A stretch of 64,000 nucleotides of DNA. It comes from Bacteroidales bacterium (GTDB lineage: Bacteria > Bacteroidota > Bacteroidia > Bacteroidales > UBA932). The notes under the pieces were generated by a model. It saw only the letters and a list, made by a program, of their open reading frames with translations. It ran no database searches and was not told the DNA's origin. The translations under genes were made by a program, and so were the position numbers. Below, piece by piece: positions 44,617 to 53,158 of this stretch; within the stretch, counting starts at the first letter, position 1; every line of letters starts with the position of its first letter. The stretch is taken from contig JAFSSE010000010.1 in assembly GCA_017445755.1 (NCBI GenBank), positions 1-64,000 on the forward strand. Reading direction: 5' to 3'.

Positions 44617-45173
44617 CAAAGGGATGGACGAAATTCTGCGGCTGGCTTCTCAGGAAGATGGGATGGACCTCCGTCGGTGGACCGATGACCGAAAAAAAGG
44701 CCATCGTCCTGGGCGTCCCCCACACGAGCGCGAGTGACTTCCTCGTATCATATCTCTTTTACACCCAGTTCGGGAAGAAGGCGAGGATCATGATAAAGAA
44801 GGAATTCTTCGTCTTCCCCCTGGGACCCATTCTCCGCGCTTGCGGAGCCATCCCGGTGGACCGCAGCAGCGCTGCAGCCATGGTAAAAGGGCTGATTGAG
44901 GAGATGGACAAGCAGGACGAATTCCACCTTGCAATGGCCCCGGAAGGGACCCGCAAAGCGATCGCAAAGTGGAAGACCGGGTATCACCTTATTGCACGCT
45001 CTACCGGGGCGACAGTCTATGCGGGATACTTCGACTGGGGCCGGAAGAGAATCAGCTGCGGGGAGCGTTTCCCTCTTACGGATGACTCCAGGGCCGATAC
45101 GGACCGGCTTCAGAAGTACTACGAGGCCATGAACCTCGAAGGAAAACACAAGGACGGTTTTAGAACCCATTGA
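44613..45173 (+). CDS. Small 1-acylglycerol-3-phosphate acyltransferase-like protein
   Basis: 186 aa. PlsC-type motifs: HTSASD (HX4D, His37-Asp42), a GAIPVDR block and PEGTR in MAPEGTRK. No long membrane helix, so a compact peripheral enzyme. ATG overlaps the parE stop (ATGA). An acyl-CoA synthetase follows five bases after its stop, suggesting the two feed fatty acids into phospholipids. Confidence 0.9.
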   Translation: MTKGWTKFCGWLLRKMGWTSVGGPMTEKKAIVLGVPHTSASDFLVSYLFYTQFGKKARIMIKKEFFVFPLGPILRACGAIPVDRSSAAAMVKGLIEEMDKQDEFHLAMAPEGTRKAIAKWKTGYHLIARSTGATVYAGYFDWGRKRISCGERFPLTDDSRADTDRLQKYYEAMNLEGKHKDGFRTH

Positions 45174-45178
45174 GAATC

Positions 45179-46870
45179 ATGAAGAAGAATGCATACAAGA
45201 TGAAGCTGACGGCAAGGGAGGCCGAGTGCACCACCCTGAGGAAGCTGTACGACATGGCCACCACGGCCTTCCCGACGCGCCTTATGTGCGAGTTCGTGGA
45301 CGGGACCCAGAGCTATACCTACAGCAGCTTCCGGGAGACCTGCAACCGGGTTTCCACAAGGATGTCCCGCTATGGAATCAGCGCCGGGGACAAGGTGGCG
45401 ATCCTCTCGCAGAACATGCCCAACTGGAGCATTGCCTTTTTTGCGGCGACCGCCTTCGGGAGGGTCTCCATTCCGATTCTTCCGGACAGCTCCGAAAGCG
45501 AGGTCACAAATATCCTGACCCACTCCGAGACGAAGGCCATTTTCGTCTCTCAGCGGCTTCTGGAGAAGATTTCCCCCGAAGTTAGGGAGCGTCTTACCCT
45601 GATTATCGATATCGAAACCTTTGAGTTCATAAAGAAGGACGAGGACGATTTCCGCTGCGACGGCTGGACAAAAGATCCCTCGCCGGACGACCTTGCCTGC
45701 ATAATCTATACTTCCGGAACGACCGGAAACGCCAAGGGTGTCATGCTGAGCCACAGGAACCTGTGCCACAATGTCGTGGCTTCCATGAAGGCCCAGCCCT
45801 CAAAGAAGTCCGACCGCTTCCTGGCAATCCTGCCCCTGGCACACACCTACCAGATGAGCATTTCCTTCCTCTACCCGGTTTTCGTCGGCGCGAGTACCTA
45901 CTATCTTCCGAAACCACCGACCCCGAGCATCCTCCTCGGAGCGATGAAAAAGGTCCGTCCTACTACAGTACTATCGGTCCCGCTGGTCATTGAAAAAGTC
46001 TATAAGTCCAGCGTACTCCCGACTATCAACAAGTCCAGGGTCCTTTCATGGATGCAGAAGAGAATGCCATGGCTGTTGTACTGGCTTATCGGAAGGCGGC
46101 TCGTGAAGTCTTTCGGCGGGAAAGTCCGTTTCTTTGGCATCGGCGGAGCGAAACTTGACCCGACGGTCGAGGCCTTCCTGCTGAAATGCCGCTTCCCATA
46201 TGCCATCGGCTACGGGCTGACCGAATGCGCTCCCCTCGTTTCCAACGCCATGGTCCATAAGACCCGCCTCGGGTCCATCGGAGTCCCCGCCTATAAGGTC
46301 GAGGTCAAGATTCTAACCCCCGATCCGGCAACCGGCGAAGGCGAAATCATCTGCCGCGGCGACAACGTCATGATCGGATACTACAAGGACCCCGCCCGTA
46401 CCAAGCAGGCCATCGACGACGATGGCTGGTTCCACACCAACGACATTGCGACAATAGACAAGGATAATTATCTATATATCAAGGGCCGCCTCAACAATAC
46501 CATAATCGGCGCAACGGGCGAGAATATCTATCCCGAGGAGATTGAGATGGTGATTAACGACATTGACGGCGTCAACGAATCCCTGGTTATCGAAAGGGAG
46601 GGCAAACTGGTCGCCCTGGTCAAATTTGACGACAATGTCCTGGATTGGAACCAGGCGACGGAAGACAAGTTCTTCGAGACGCTTGAAGCCCGGAAAAAGG
46701 CCGTCCTGGACTTTGTCAACAAGCATGTCGGCAAGAACTCCAAAGTCGCGGAAGTCGATGCCATGAAGGACAATTTCGAGAAAACTGCCACCCAGAAAAT
46801 CCGCCGTTTCAAGTACAAGAATTCCCACGGCGACGAGCCGGAAAGGAAAAACGAGGAAAAGAAAGACTAG
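45179..46870 (+). CDS. AMP-forming long-chain acyl-CoA/acyl-ACP synthetase
   Basis: 563 aa from ATG 45179. Adenylation-domain motifs in order: YTSGTTGNAKGVMLSH, the YGLTECAPLV A5 region, GWFHTNDIA and YLYIKGRLNNTIIGATGENIYPEEIE. It activates fatty acids with ATP. Pairs with the acyltransferase just upstream. Its TAG stop shares the tetranucleotide CTAG (46867-46870) with the TAG of the convergent alcohol dehydrogenase gene. Confidence 0.92.
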   Translation: MKKNAYKMKLTAREAECTTLRKLYDMATTAFPTRLMCEFVDGTQSYTYSSFRETCNRVSTRMSRYGISAGDKVAILSQNMPNWSIAFFAATAFGRVSIPILPDSSESEVTNILTHSETKAIFVSQRLLEKISPEVRERLTLIIDIETFEFIKKDEDDFRCDGWTKDPSPDDLACIIYTSGTTGNAKGVMLSHRNLCHNVVASMKAQPSKKSDRFLAILPLAHTYQMSISFLYPVFVGASTYYLPKPPTPSILLGAMKKVRPTTVLSVPLVIEKVYKSSVLPTINKSRVLSWMQKRMPWLLYWLIGRRLVKSFGGKVRFFGIGGAKLDPTVEAFLLKCRFPYAIGYGLTECAPLVSNAMVHKTRLGSIGVPAYKVEVKILTPDPATGEGEIICRGDNVMIGYYKDPARTKQAIDDDGWFHTNDIATIDKDNYLYIKGRLNNTIIGATGENIYPEEIEMVINDIDGVNESLVIEREGKLVALVKFDDNVLDWNQATEDKFFETLEARKKAVLDFVNKHVGKNSKVAEVDAMKDNFEKTATQKIRRFKYKNSHGDEPERKNEEKKD

Positions 46871-48048
46871 CGGCTGAGCTTATAGACCGCCTTCATATCC
46901 TCCCGGCCAAGAACCCTGAGCTTGCCTACCGTAATCGCTCCGTCATGGGAGCAGCGGCGGGCAAGTTCTTCAATTTCAGTATCGGTCAGTTCCCGGCCAA
47001 GGAGCTCTGTCGTCGTGACCGGCATACGGATGTCGCGGTAGAACTGCTCCATTGCCTCTATCCCCTTAAGGGCCGTTCCCTCAGGATCTTCCGGATTATT
47101 TGGAAGCCCCATGACATTAACCGCAAACCGGACGAAGCGCTCGACATTCGTCTTATAGACATACCTCGCCCAGGTAGGCCAGAGGGCCGTAAGACCGGCG
47201 CCATGGGTCACATCAAACATGCCGCTCAGCTCATGTTCCATTTTATGGCAGGCCCAGTCCCGTTCCATTCCGCATTCCGTCAACCCGTTATGGGCAAGAC
47301 TTCCGCCCCACATTACCTGCGCCCTGGCCACATAGTCAGCGGGGTCGGCGAGGACCCTGTATGCATTCTCCTTAAGCGTCCTCAGAAGGGCCTCTGCGAG
47401 GTGCTCGGTAAGGGCCATGTCCATGTCATTGGAGAAATACCTCTCCATGGTATGCATCATGATATCCGCGATTCCGGCCGAGGTCTGATAAGGCGGAAGG
47501 GTAAAGGTACGCTCGGGATTGGAAACGGCAAAGCGGCAGCGTCCGAAGGGGCTGGAATAGCCGCGCTTGTCCTTCTCCTGCTCATTGGTGATCACGCAAG
47601 AGTCGCTCATTTCGCTGCCCGTAGCCGGATTTGTGACCACAACCCCGACGGGAAGGGCCTGCGTGGCCTTCGCCTTGCCGGCGAAAAAGTCCCATACATC
47701 GCCATCATACCTGACGCCATAGGCAATCGCCTTCGCTGAATCCATCGCGCTGCCTCCGCCTACGGCAAGGACCATGTCTATCCTTTCCTTTCTGCAGAGC
47801 TCAATTCCCTCCCGGACAAGGTCCAGGCGGGGATTTGGCACGACACCGCCGAACTTTATGAAAGCCACTCCGGCTTCCTCCAACTGGCGGCATACTTTAT
47901 CCAGAAGGCCGGAGCGGACAACGCTCCCGCCGCCGTAGTGGATAAGCACCCTGTGGCCGCCGTATTTTTTAACAAGCTCAGCAACATGATCTTCGGCAGA
48001 ACGCCCGAAAACAACCTCGGTAGGTGTATAGTAAGTAAAATCTCTCAT
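46867..48048 (-). CDS. Iron-containing alcohol dehydrogenase (butanol dehydrogenase-like)
   Basis: 393 aa. Starts RDFTYYTPTEVVFG; NAD(P)-binding GGGSAMDSAKA; metal-site region with DIMMHTMERYF, ACHKMEHELSG and DVTHGAGL giving the Asp/His ligands of group III dehydrogenases. Interconverts aldehydes and alcohols, often in fermentation or detoxification. The -7 element at 48053-48060 lies five bases from the ATG, so the transcript is probably almost leaderless. Confidence 0.93.
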   Translation of the reverse strand: MRDFTYYTPTEVVFGRSAEDHVAELVKKYGGHRVLIHYGGGSVVRSGLLDKVCRQLEEAGVAFIKFGGVVPNPRLDLVREGIELCRKERIDMVLAVGGGSAMDSAKAIAYGVRYDGDVWDFFAGKAKATQALPVGVVVTNPATGSEMSDSCVITNEQEKDKRGYSSPFGRCRFAVSNPERTFTLPPYQTSAGIADIMMHTMERYFSNDMDMALTEHLAEALLRTLKENAYRVLADPADYVARAQVMWGGSLAHNGLTECGMERDWACHKMEHELSGMFDVTHGAGLTALWPTWARYVYKTNVERFVRFAVNVMGLPNNPEDPEGTALKGIEAMEQFYRDIRMPVTTTELLGRELTDTEIEELARRCSHDGAITVGKLRVLGREDMKAVYKLSR

Positions 48049-48052
48049 GGTG

Positions 48053-48060
48053 CAAAGATA
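48053..48060 (-). promoter_or_regulatory. -7 element for the Fe-alcohol dehydrogenase
   Basis: Minus-strand TATCTTTG followed by CACC and the start ATG. Transcription would begin at or within a few bases of the start codon. Confidence 0.55.
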
Positions 48061-48084
48061 CTGCTTTTCGGGAAAATGCGTATC

Positions 48085-49944
48085 TTATCCGCATCCGCCC
48101 TTGAGATACCACTTCCGAAGGTCTTCCGGGAATTTCTCGATGGCGTAACGGAGCATGGTGCGGGGCATCTGTCTGAAGCGGGGGGATTCTTCGCTGCGCT
48201 CAGAATGACAGGAGGGCTCAGAATGACAGGGAGGCGCAGGTTGGCAAAGCCAGGCCTCCAGCGCAGCTTGGTCCCGTTTTCCGGCCTCGCGGAGGAGCCA
48301 GCCCACGGCCTTGTGGATTAGGTCGTGAGGATGGTCCAGAAGGATGTCGGCTATGGCAAAGGTGTCGGAGAGCTGCCCGTGACGGATGAAGGTCATGGTG
48401 CTCACAATGCCGATCCTCTGTTCCCAGATGGTACGGCCGTCCCTTGCAAGACGGTATAGAATGCTCCGGTCCTTCTCCTGGAGAAGCCATTCTCCAAGGA
48501 GGGGGTAGCAGCTGAGGTCCACGAGATCCCAGTTGTTAATGTACTGGGTATGAAAGAGGTAGAAGCTGATGCACTGGGCTTTAAGATTTCTCGGCTCGCT
48601 TTGCTCGCTCGAAATGGCAGGAAATTTCCCGGCATGCGAGAATAATTCCACCAGCGAAAGCAGCGCCGCCAGGCGAACTTCGTGGTACTCGCTCTTAATG
48701 CAGCGCTCAAGTTCCGTGAACGGGCTCTCCGATGCCGCGAGCTCTTTCCAGTGCGCTTTCACTATGGCGCGCGTCACGGGAACCTTGATTCCCAGGAACT
48801 TGTCGCCTTCGCCGTACTGCCCCGGGCCGGTCTTGAAAAACCGGCTGAGACCAGGGACCTGCGAAGGGTCCGCCGCTGCAAGCATGGCTTCGCAGAGTGT
48901 CATCGGGCTTCGGGCGCCAAGCATTCGCCGGACCGTGCGCCGGATGTTCTCCTTCGCGACCTCCTTTTTCATGGCCTCTTCCAAGGCGAGCCAGGGAGGG
49001 TTGATACATTCAACGCGCGAAAATCCGGCCTGGAGGAGCTCCGGACGGTCATTAACCCTCCCGGCAATGAGGCAGACAGGAACGCGGCCTGAATGCTGCA
49101 GGATACACATCGGAAGTTTTCCCATCAATGTCTGACGGTCGGCGGCGCCCTCACCGGTTATAACGAGGGCGGCATCTGCGACAAGGGCATCGAAGCCGGA
49201 AGTGCGAAGAAGCAATTCGGCTCCCGGAACAAATTCGGCATCAAGGTATTGCATAAAAGCATAGCCCAGCCCGCCAGCTGCACCGGCACCCCTCATCCCG
49301 GAGCGGTCATAGCCAAAACGCTCGGCGGATTCGGCCGCAAACTGCCTGGCTTTTTCGTCAAGAAGACGCACCATCTGCGGCGTCGCACCCTTTTGAGGGC
49401 CGAACACCATGGCCGCACCGTTCTCACCGCAGAGAGGATTGTCGACATCGGCGGCTATTGTGAAGCGGACATCGCGAAGTGACTCCGGGCCGATATCCGT
49501 CAGCGCCTGCAGCATTCCCCTGCCGGCATCGATGGTGGCACTGCCGCCAAGGCCGACGATAACATGCCTGGCGCCATTTTTCACGGCATCCTCCACCAGC
49601 TGCCCGACGCCATAACTGGAGGCCGCCACAGGGTTCCGTTCCTCCGGACTAAGCAGCGTAAGGCCGATGGCCTGAGCCACTTCCAGCACGGCAGTATGCC
49701 CATTCAAGAGGTAGCGTGCCGAAATGCCCCGCATTAGAGGATCCATCACCGGGACAGTCAGAAACCGTCCTCCCATGGCAGCGTGGAAGGCCTCCAGAAA
49801 ACCTTCGCCGCCGTCGCTGACGGGCAGTTGCACAACTTCAGCATCCGGGCAAACGCTCAGAGCTCCATCCACGGCCGCCTGATTTGCTTCTATCGAACTC
49901 AGGCAGCCCTTGAATGAGTCAATTGCTATGATTATGCTTTTCAT
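48085..49944 (-). CDS. Glycerate kinase fused to AlkD-like DNA alkylation repair domain
   Basis: 619 aa in one open frame. Residues 1-~345: glycerate kinase of the GlxK/GarK type (MKSIIIAIDSFKGCLSS, SDGGEGFLEA, GLGGSATIDAGRGM, TGEGAADRQT), making 2-phosphoglycerate from glycerate. Residues ~352-619: HEAT-like AlkD DNA glycosylase domain (GLSRFFKTGPGQYGEGDKF, LGIKVPV), with WLLREAGK near the end. Only a short linker (GARSPMT) joins them. Two dispersed-repeat insertions lie inside the AlkD part (residues ~442-453 and ~571-588). The start overlaps the end of gph by 26 bases. Whether a single polypeptide or a lost stop between two former genes is open. Confidence 0.85.
   Translation of the reverse strand: MKSIIIAIDSFKGCLSSIEANQAAVDGALSVCPDAEVVQLPVSDGGEGFLEAFHAAMGGRFLTVPVMDPLMRGISARYLLNGHTAVLEVAQAIGLTLLSPEERNPVAASSYGVGQLVEDAVKNGARHVIVGLGGSATIDAGRGMLQALTDIGPESLRDVRFTIAADVDNPLCGENGAAMVFGPQKGATPQMVRLLDEKARQFAAESAERFGYDRSGMRGAGAAGGLGYAFMQYLDAEFVPGAELLLRTSGFDALVADAALVITGEGAADRQTLMGKLPMCILQHSGRVPVCLIAGRVNDRPELLQAGFSRVECINPPWLALEEAMKKEVAKENIRRTVRRMLGARSPMTLCEAMLAAADPSQVPGLSRFFKTGPGQYGEGDKFLGIKVPVTRAIVKAHWKELAASESPFTELERCIKSEYHEVRLAALLSLVELFSHAGKFPAISSEQSEPRNLKAQCISFYLFHTQYINNWDLVDLSCYPLLGEWLLQEKDRSILYRLARDGRTIWEQRIGIVSTMTFIRHGQLSDTFAIADILLDHPHDLIHKAVGWLLREAGKRDQAALEAWLCQPAPPCHSEPSCHSERSEESPRFRQMPRTMLRYAIEKFPEDLRKWYLKGGCG
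48180..48230. repeat. Dispersed repeat with 15-bp direct repeat inside the AlkD domain
   Basis: Plus strand holds GCTCAGAATGACAGG at 48198-48212 and again at 48216-48230 (period 18), next to GATTCTTCGCTGCGC. The 'GTCATTCTGAGC...GAAGAATC' unit is, from general knowledge, a widely dispersed repeat in bacterial genomes. Here it is in frame and encodes CHSEPSCHSERSEESP. Confidence 0.75.
48584..48618. repeat. Second dispersed repeat (palindromic) inside the AlkD domain
   Basis: Sequence with outer arms ATTTC/GAAAT around GGCTCGCTTTGCTCGC, encoding EISSEQSEPRN in the minus frame. It is the other commonly dispersed type (TTTCGAGCG...GAGAAATC). In frame, between two AlkD helices. Confidence 0.6.
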
Positions 49945-50620
49945 CCTGAGCGAAAAGAAGCTTCCTTAAATCAGTTACGCTGCCCGCAAAGCGGTACTCG
50001 GGCGTGGCGCTCATTGGCCTGTAGCCCCAGCCGACGGCGATACCGGCTATTCCCCCGTTTGCGGCCGTTCGCATATCCGTCCCGGAATCCCCTACCATTA
50101 CGGCATCTCCGGCATTTACTCCGGAGGCGCGAAGGACTTCGGCAACTATCTCAGGGTCCGGCTTTAACGGGTATCCCTCAAGGTTTCCGAGGATGGCAAC
50201 GAAGGGTATCTCCGGGAAGAATTCCCGAATAAGGAACTCCGTCCCCGTCTGGAATTTGTTGGATGCCACGGCCATCTTCACCCCGGCGGCATCAAGGTTC
50301 CCAAGGAGCGCCTGAATGCCGGGATAAGGGCGTGAGTGGACGTCAATATGGGATGTATAATATGCCTTGAAGTCAGAGAGGGCAGCGTCGATGAGCGAAT
50401 CGTCCGGGGCTTCGGCGCCTTTGGCCTCAAGAGATGCCTCCAGCGCCTGTTTCACGAGGTTCCGAACCCCGTGCCCCACCATGCCGCGGTACTCGGAGAC
50501 GCTGTGAAGCGGCAGCGAGCGCAGCTCCAGCGCATGGTTCACCGCCGCCGCAAGGTCCTCGACGGTATCTATCAGCGTCCCGTCAAGGTCCCAGATAATC
50601 AGTTTATACTTCGCTTCCAT
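49919..50620 (-). CDS. gph: HAD-family phosphoglycolate phosphatase
   Basis: 233 aa. HAD motifs: DLDGTLID (nucleophile Asp), VASNK, KPDPEIV with the conserved Lys and GDSGTDM. The helical cap with VNHALELRSLPLHSV matches Gph. It removes phosphate from 2-phosphoglycolate, which arises from repair of oxidised DNA 3' ends. The glycerate kinase gene overlaps its end by 26 bases, so the two are co-translated and may act in one salvage route. The 155-bp region upstream (50621-50775) shows no clear promoter for it. Confidence 0.88.
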   Translation of the reverse strand: MEAKYKLIIWDLDGTLIDTVEDLAAAVNHALELRSLPLHSVSEYRGMVGHGVRNLVKQALEASLEAKGAEAPDDSLIDAALSDFKAYYTSHIDVHSRPYPGIQALLGNLDAAGVKMAVASNKFQTGTEFLIREFFPEIPFVAILGNLEGYPLKPDPEIVAEVLRASGVNAGDAVMVGDSGTDMRTAANGGIAGIAVGWGYRPMSATPEYRFAGSVTDLRKLLFAQDEKHNHSN

Positions 50621-50746
50621 TCAACATATACTACTTCCGTTCCCAATTACTCCCATCCACACACATGCTCCTGACAAAGATAACTATTTTCTGGATTCCG
50701 CCGCGCATTAAATGGGCCGTGGAGGTAGTGCGTTGCAACTTTTTCT

Positions 50747-50754
50747 TAAATTTG
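50747..50754 (+). promoter_or_regulatory. -7 element for the uracil-DNA glycosylase gene
   Basis: TAAATTTG, 22 bases before the ATG at 50776; no matching -33 box. Confidence 0.5.
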
Positions 50755-50775
50755 CAGAGAAAAACCCTTGAACTC

Positions 50776-51345
50776 ATGTCCACCAATTCGCCGATAGAGA
50801 GTCATCCCTTCGAGCCCTTCCTTCCGGAGGGAGCCCGGATCCTGTTCCTTGGGAGCTTCCCTCCCCAGCCGCACCGCTGGTGCATGAGGTTCTATTATCC
50901 AAACTGGATTAACGATTTCTGGAGAATCATGGGGCTGATTCATTTTGGGGACAGGGATCACTTTTGCGCAAGGGGCGAAAAGCGCTTTGACGAGGCGTTA
51001 ATCCGGGCATTCTGCACCTCTGAGGGTCTGGCCTTCTATGACACCGCCTGCAAGGTCAGGCGCCTTCGCGACAATGCCTCCGACGCCTTTCTGGAGGTGG
51101 TCACACCAACCGACATACCCTCACTGATGGCCCGAATCCCGCAGTGCAGCACCCTTGTCACCACCGGAGAGAAGGCCACCGGGGTCATCGCAAACACCTT
51201 CGGCTGCGCGATTCCGCCCGTCGGAGGTCAGGTCGAAATCACTGTCGCCGGCCGCCCCGTCCGCTTCTGGCGCATGCCCTCCTCCTCCCGCGCCTATCCG
51301 CTTCCGCTCGAAAAGAAAGCTGAGGCGTACCGGATGCTGTTCTAA
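50776..51345 (+). CDS. Uracil-DNA glycosylase family protein
   Basis: 189 aa from ATG 50776; a longer frame would start before the -7 element at 50747. UDG-fold patterns: ARILFLGSFPP, MRFYYPNWINDFWRIMG in place of the first active-site loop, and the late MPSSSRAYPLPLEKK, equivalent to the PSxSxA leucine-loop motif of the MUG-like branch. Removes uracil or mispaired bases from DNA. It stands alone at the left edge of the accessory region. Confidence 0.82.
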   Translation: MSTNSPIESHPFEPFLPEGARILFLGSFPPQPHRWCMRFYYPNWINDFWRIMGLIHFGDRDHFCARGEKRFDEALIRAFCTSEGLAFYDTACKVRRLRDNASDAFLEVVTPTDIPSLMARIPQCSTLVTTGEKATGVIANTFGCAIPPVGGQVEITVAGRPVRFWRMPSSSRAYPLPLEKKAEAYRMLF

Positions 51346-51363
51346 CTCATCAATCGACATTTC

Positions 51364-51419
51364 CAAACGATTACAAGCTTGTAATTATTTTATTCTGTGG
51401 GTTTGAAGGCGTAGCTTTG
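51364..51419 (+). promoter_or_regulatory. Palindrome copy A with promoter
   Basis: Diverged 28-bp palindrome at 51364-51391 (perfect inner 16 bp ATTACAAGCTTGTAAT, core CAAGCTTG). Its right arm TTTT (51388-51391) is 20 bases from the -7 TAGCTTTG (51412-51419). Member of the five-copy operator family; the outer arms are less symmetric here. Confidence 0.6.
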
Positions 51420-51426
51420 CAGGAGC

Positions 51427-51625
51427 ATGGCAGAGTACCCTCATATCCTCTTCAATCCCGTGGAGCGAACGCTCTACAGTCTCCCGCATCAAGGGCAAGC
51501 TGAAAGCTGCCCTTGGCGCCCGCGAAGCCAGGAAATATTATATACAGAGAAACAAGGCCGGCCTATACAGGATACGCCATCCTTATCCGATATCAACCAC
51601 TGTCGGCCACGAAATCATTGGATAA
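51427..51625 (+). pseudogene. Small gene, probably frameshifted
   Basis: A promoter (TAGCTTTG) ends eight bases before ATG 51427, which opens MAEYPHILFNPVERTLYS. The following reading in that frame looks non-coding, while the +2 frame from about 51470 reads TVSRIKGKLKAALGAREA then RKYYIQRNKAGLYRIRHPYP and ends at the TAA 51623-51625. Joined, they give about 65 residues of plausible basic protein. The switch lies near a GAGCGAACGCTC hairpin (about 51463-51474). No family recognised; it could be a decayed gene, a sequencing error or a programmed shift. Confidence 0.4.
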
Positions 51626-51632
51626 AAGCTAA

Positions 51633-52331
51633 TTAATCCAATTTCATTACCGCTATCACCATCATCCCCGCCAATACAGCGATAAAAATACTCAGCAGCG
51701 TCCCTGCCAGCACGTATTCCGTCTTGGCAGTATCCTTTTCGCTGAAGCGGATAATGGATTTCGCAGCAATCAAAAGGCCCAGCGCGTCATAACGCCCAAG
51801 GCAAACAAAGATCAGAATCAACCAGCGTTCAATCGTGCCGATTAGCGCCCCGGCATTGAAGCCGCCCTCCTGCTCCTCGGGCATACTCACACTGTAGTGC
51901 CTCAGCATCAGCTTTATAAAGAAATTGGCCGGCTTCCAGCATACCATCGCTGCGACAGCAATCGTCACATACTTCAGGTGCAAGAATTCCGGCATAGACC
52001 AGTCAAAAGAACGACACCACAGCCAAGCCACTATGGAGAGCGTCGCAACATGAACGCACTGATCCAGCGCAAACCACGTCACCTTTTCCGGTCGATACGA
52101 TTTCCAGATATCGGTGCACAAATGCGCCGCTCCGATAATCAACGCACCCCAGCAGAAGCGAAAGTCCCAAGACAGCAGCCAAGCCAACGTGAAGACAATC
52201 AGCGCATGGATGTACTGATGCACGCTCCGCTCATGCTTTTCCGCCTTACTCTTGCAAGAGGCCGATGTCTGAAAGACAAAGTCGGCAACCAGATGCGCCA
52301 ACAAAAGACATATAAACAATTCTACCCACAT
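51633..52331 (-). CDS. DUF3307 membrane protein
   Basis: 232 aa with six or so hydrophobic segments. The N-terminus (LFICLLLAHLVADFVFQT) and HALIVFTLAWLLSW followed by GAAHLCTDIWKSY are the DUF3307 pattern. Function unknown. Its start overlaps the end of the satD-like gene by ten bases; this pairing is, as I recall, frequent in Bacteroidetes, implying a shared role. Confidence 0.85.
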   Translation of the reverse strand: MWVELFICLLLAHLVADFVFQTSASCKSKAEKHERSVHQYIHALIVFTLAWLLSWDFRFCWGALIIGAAHLCTDIWKSYRPEKVTWFALDQCVHVATLSIVAWLWCRSFDWSMPEFLHLKYVTIAVAAMVCWKPANFFIKLMLRHYSVSMPEEQEGGFNAGALIGTIERWLILIFVCLGRYDALGLLIAAKSIIRFSEKDTAKTEYVLAGTLLSIFIAVLAGMMVIAVMKLD

Positions 52332-52987
52332 ATCCTTTCAAAATTCATTTCTTCAAAGTCCCGAATAGCCGTCCGAAGCAGCCCCCACTGCGCCTGACCA
52401 GACCTCGTATTCACCGACGACTGATATATTCCCAGACGCTCGCCAATCTCTTTCTCCTTATAGCCGAACAGTTTATAAAACACCACCTCCGCCTGTTTGG
52501 CCGAATAGGAATCGACCAGGTTACCGATGAGCGCCACATATGAGTCCATTATCTCATTTATCGACTTGGACGCATTAGCCATCTCGAACGCCGTAAAGAT
52601 ACTACTGCTCCGACTGATTTCATCAAGGTTCCGGCCTGAAATATAGATCGCCTCGCCGTTAATGATATCATCCTTCCTATCGGCATAATCAAGATCCCCC
52701 ATGCCGATAGAAAAACGGATGCCATGCCGACGTAAAAGTTCGTGACAGTCAAGTCTTTCCGCCTGCATCTTAACAAAGAGTTTGATGAGAATGGCTAAAC
52801 GCAGCGAATCATGGTACGTCGGAACGACACACTCGACGCTGTCGCCCCGGACAATCCTGGCCCAAAAGCCCGGTGAATCCTTTTCAAACTCTTCCAACAA
52901 CCCCCACAGTCTATCTCGCAGGAGCATCAAGTCCTCCGTCCTCAAGGAAGTGGAACGAACGATATCGGCCGATATTGTAGCAATCAT
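52322..52987 (-). CDS. SatD family protein with C-terminal helix-turn-helix
   Basis: 221 aa from ATG 52985-52987. N-terminal SatD-like domain resembling nucleotidyl-cyclase-type folds: IATISADIVRSTSL, RIVRGDSVECVVP and FSIGMGDLDYA followed by GEAIYISGRNLDE. C-terminal sigma-region-4-like HTH: VFYKLFGYKEKEIGERLGIY followed by QSSVNTR. SatD was linked to acid tolerance in streptococci; its mechanism is unknown. Two promoters precede it (53007-53038 and 53159-53214), the distal one carrying palindrome copy B. It may bind its own AT-rich upstream region; that is inference. Confidence 0.8.
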   Translation of the reverse strand: MIATISADIVRSTSLRTEDLMLLRDRLWGLLEEFEKDSPGFWARIVRGDSVECVVPTYHDSLRLAILIKLFVKMQAERLDCHELLRRHGIRFSIGMGDLDYADRKDDIINGEAIYISGRNLDEISRSSSIFTAFEMANASKSINEIMDSYVALIGNLVDSYSAKQAEVVFYKLFGYKEKEIGERLGIYQSSVNTRSGQAQWGLLRTAIRDFEEMNFERICG

Positions 52988-53006
52988 GGCTTCTATATTT
53001 GTTCGG

Positions 53007-53061
53007 CAAATATATCTAATATTTATCAGATAAACAAGAAATATCGATGATTTATTAGATA
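53007..53061 (-). promoter_or_regulatory. Proximal satD promoter with TATC/GATA inverted repeats
   Basis: Minus-strand -33 CTTG (plus 53035-53038), 20-base spacer, -7 TATATTTG (53007-53014). Around it: TATCTAATA (53013-53021), TATCAGATA (53024-53032) and TATTAGATA (53053-53061), the first and last being exact inverse complements. Candidate operator for this AT-rich start region. Confidence 0.5.
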
Positions 53062-53158
53062 CATGCAAAATTCGGATGATTCTTATTTCGAGAATTATTG
53101 ACTCACATCTAAAGCCGCCCCGCCGCCCGATTGCGCTGATTATGAGATACCATTGAAA

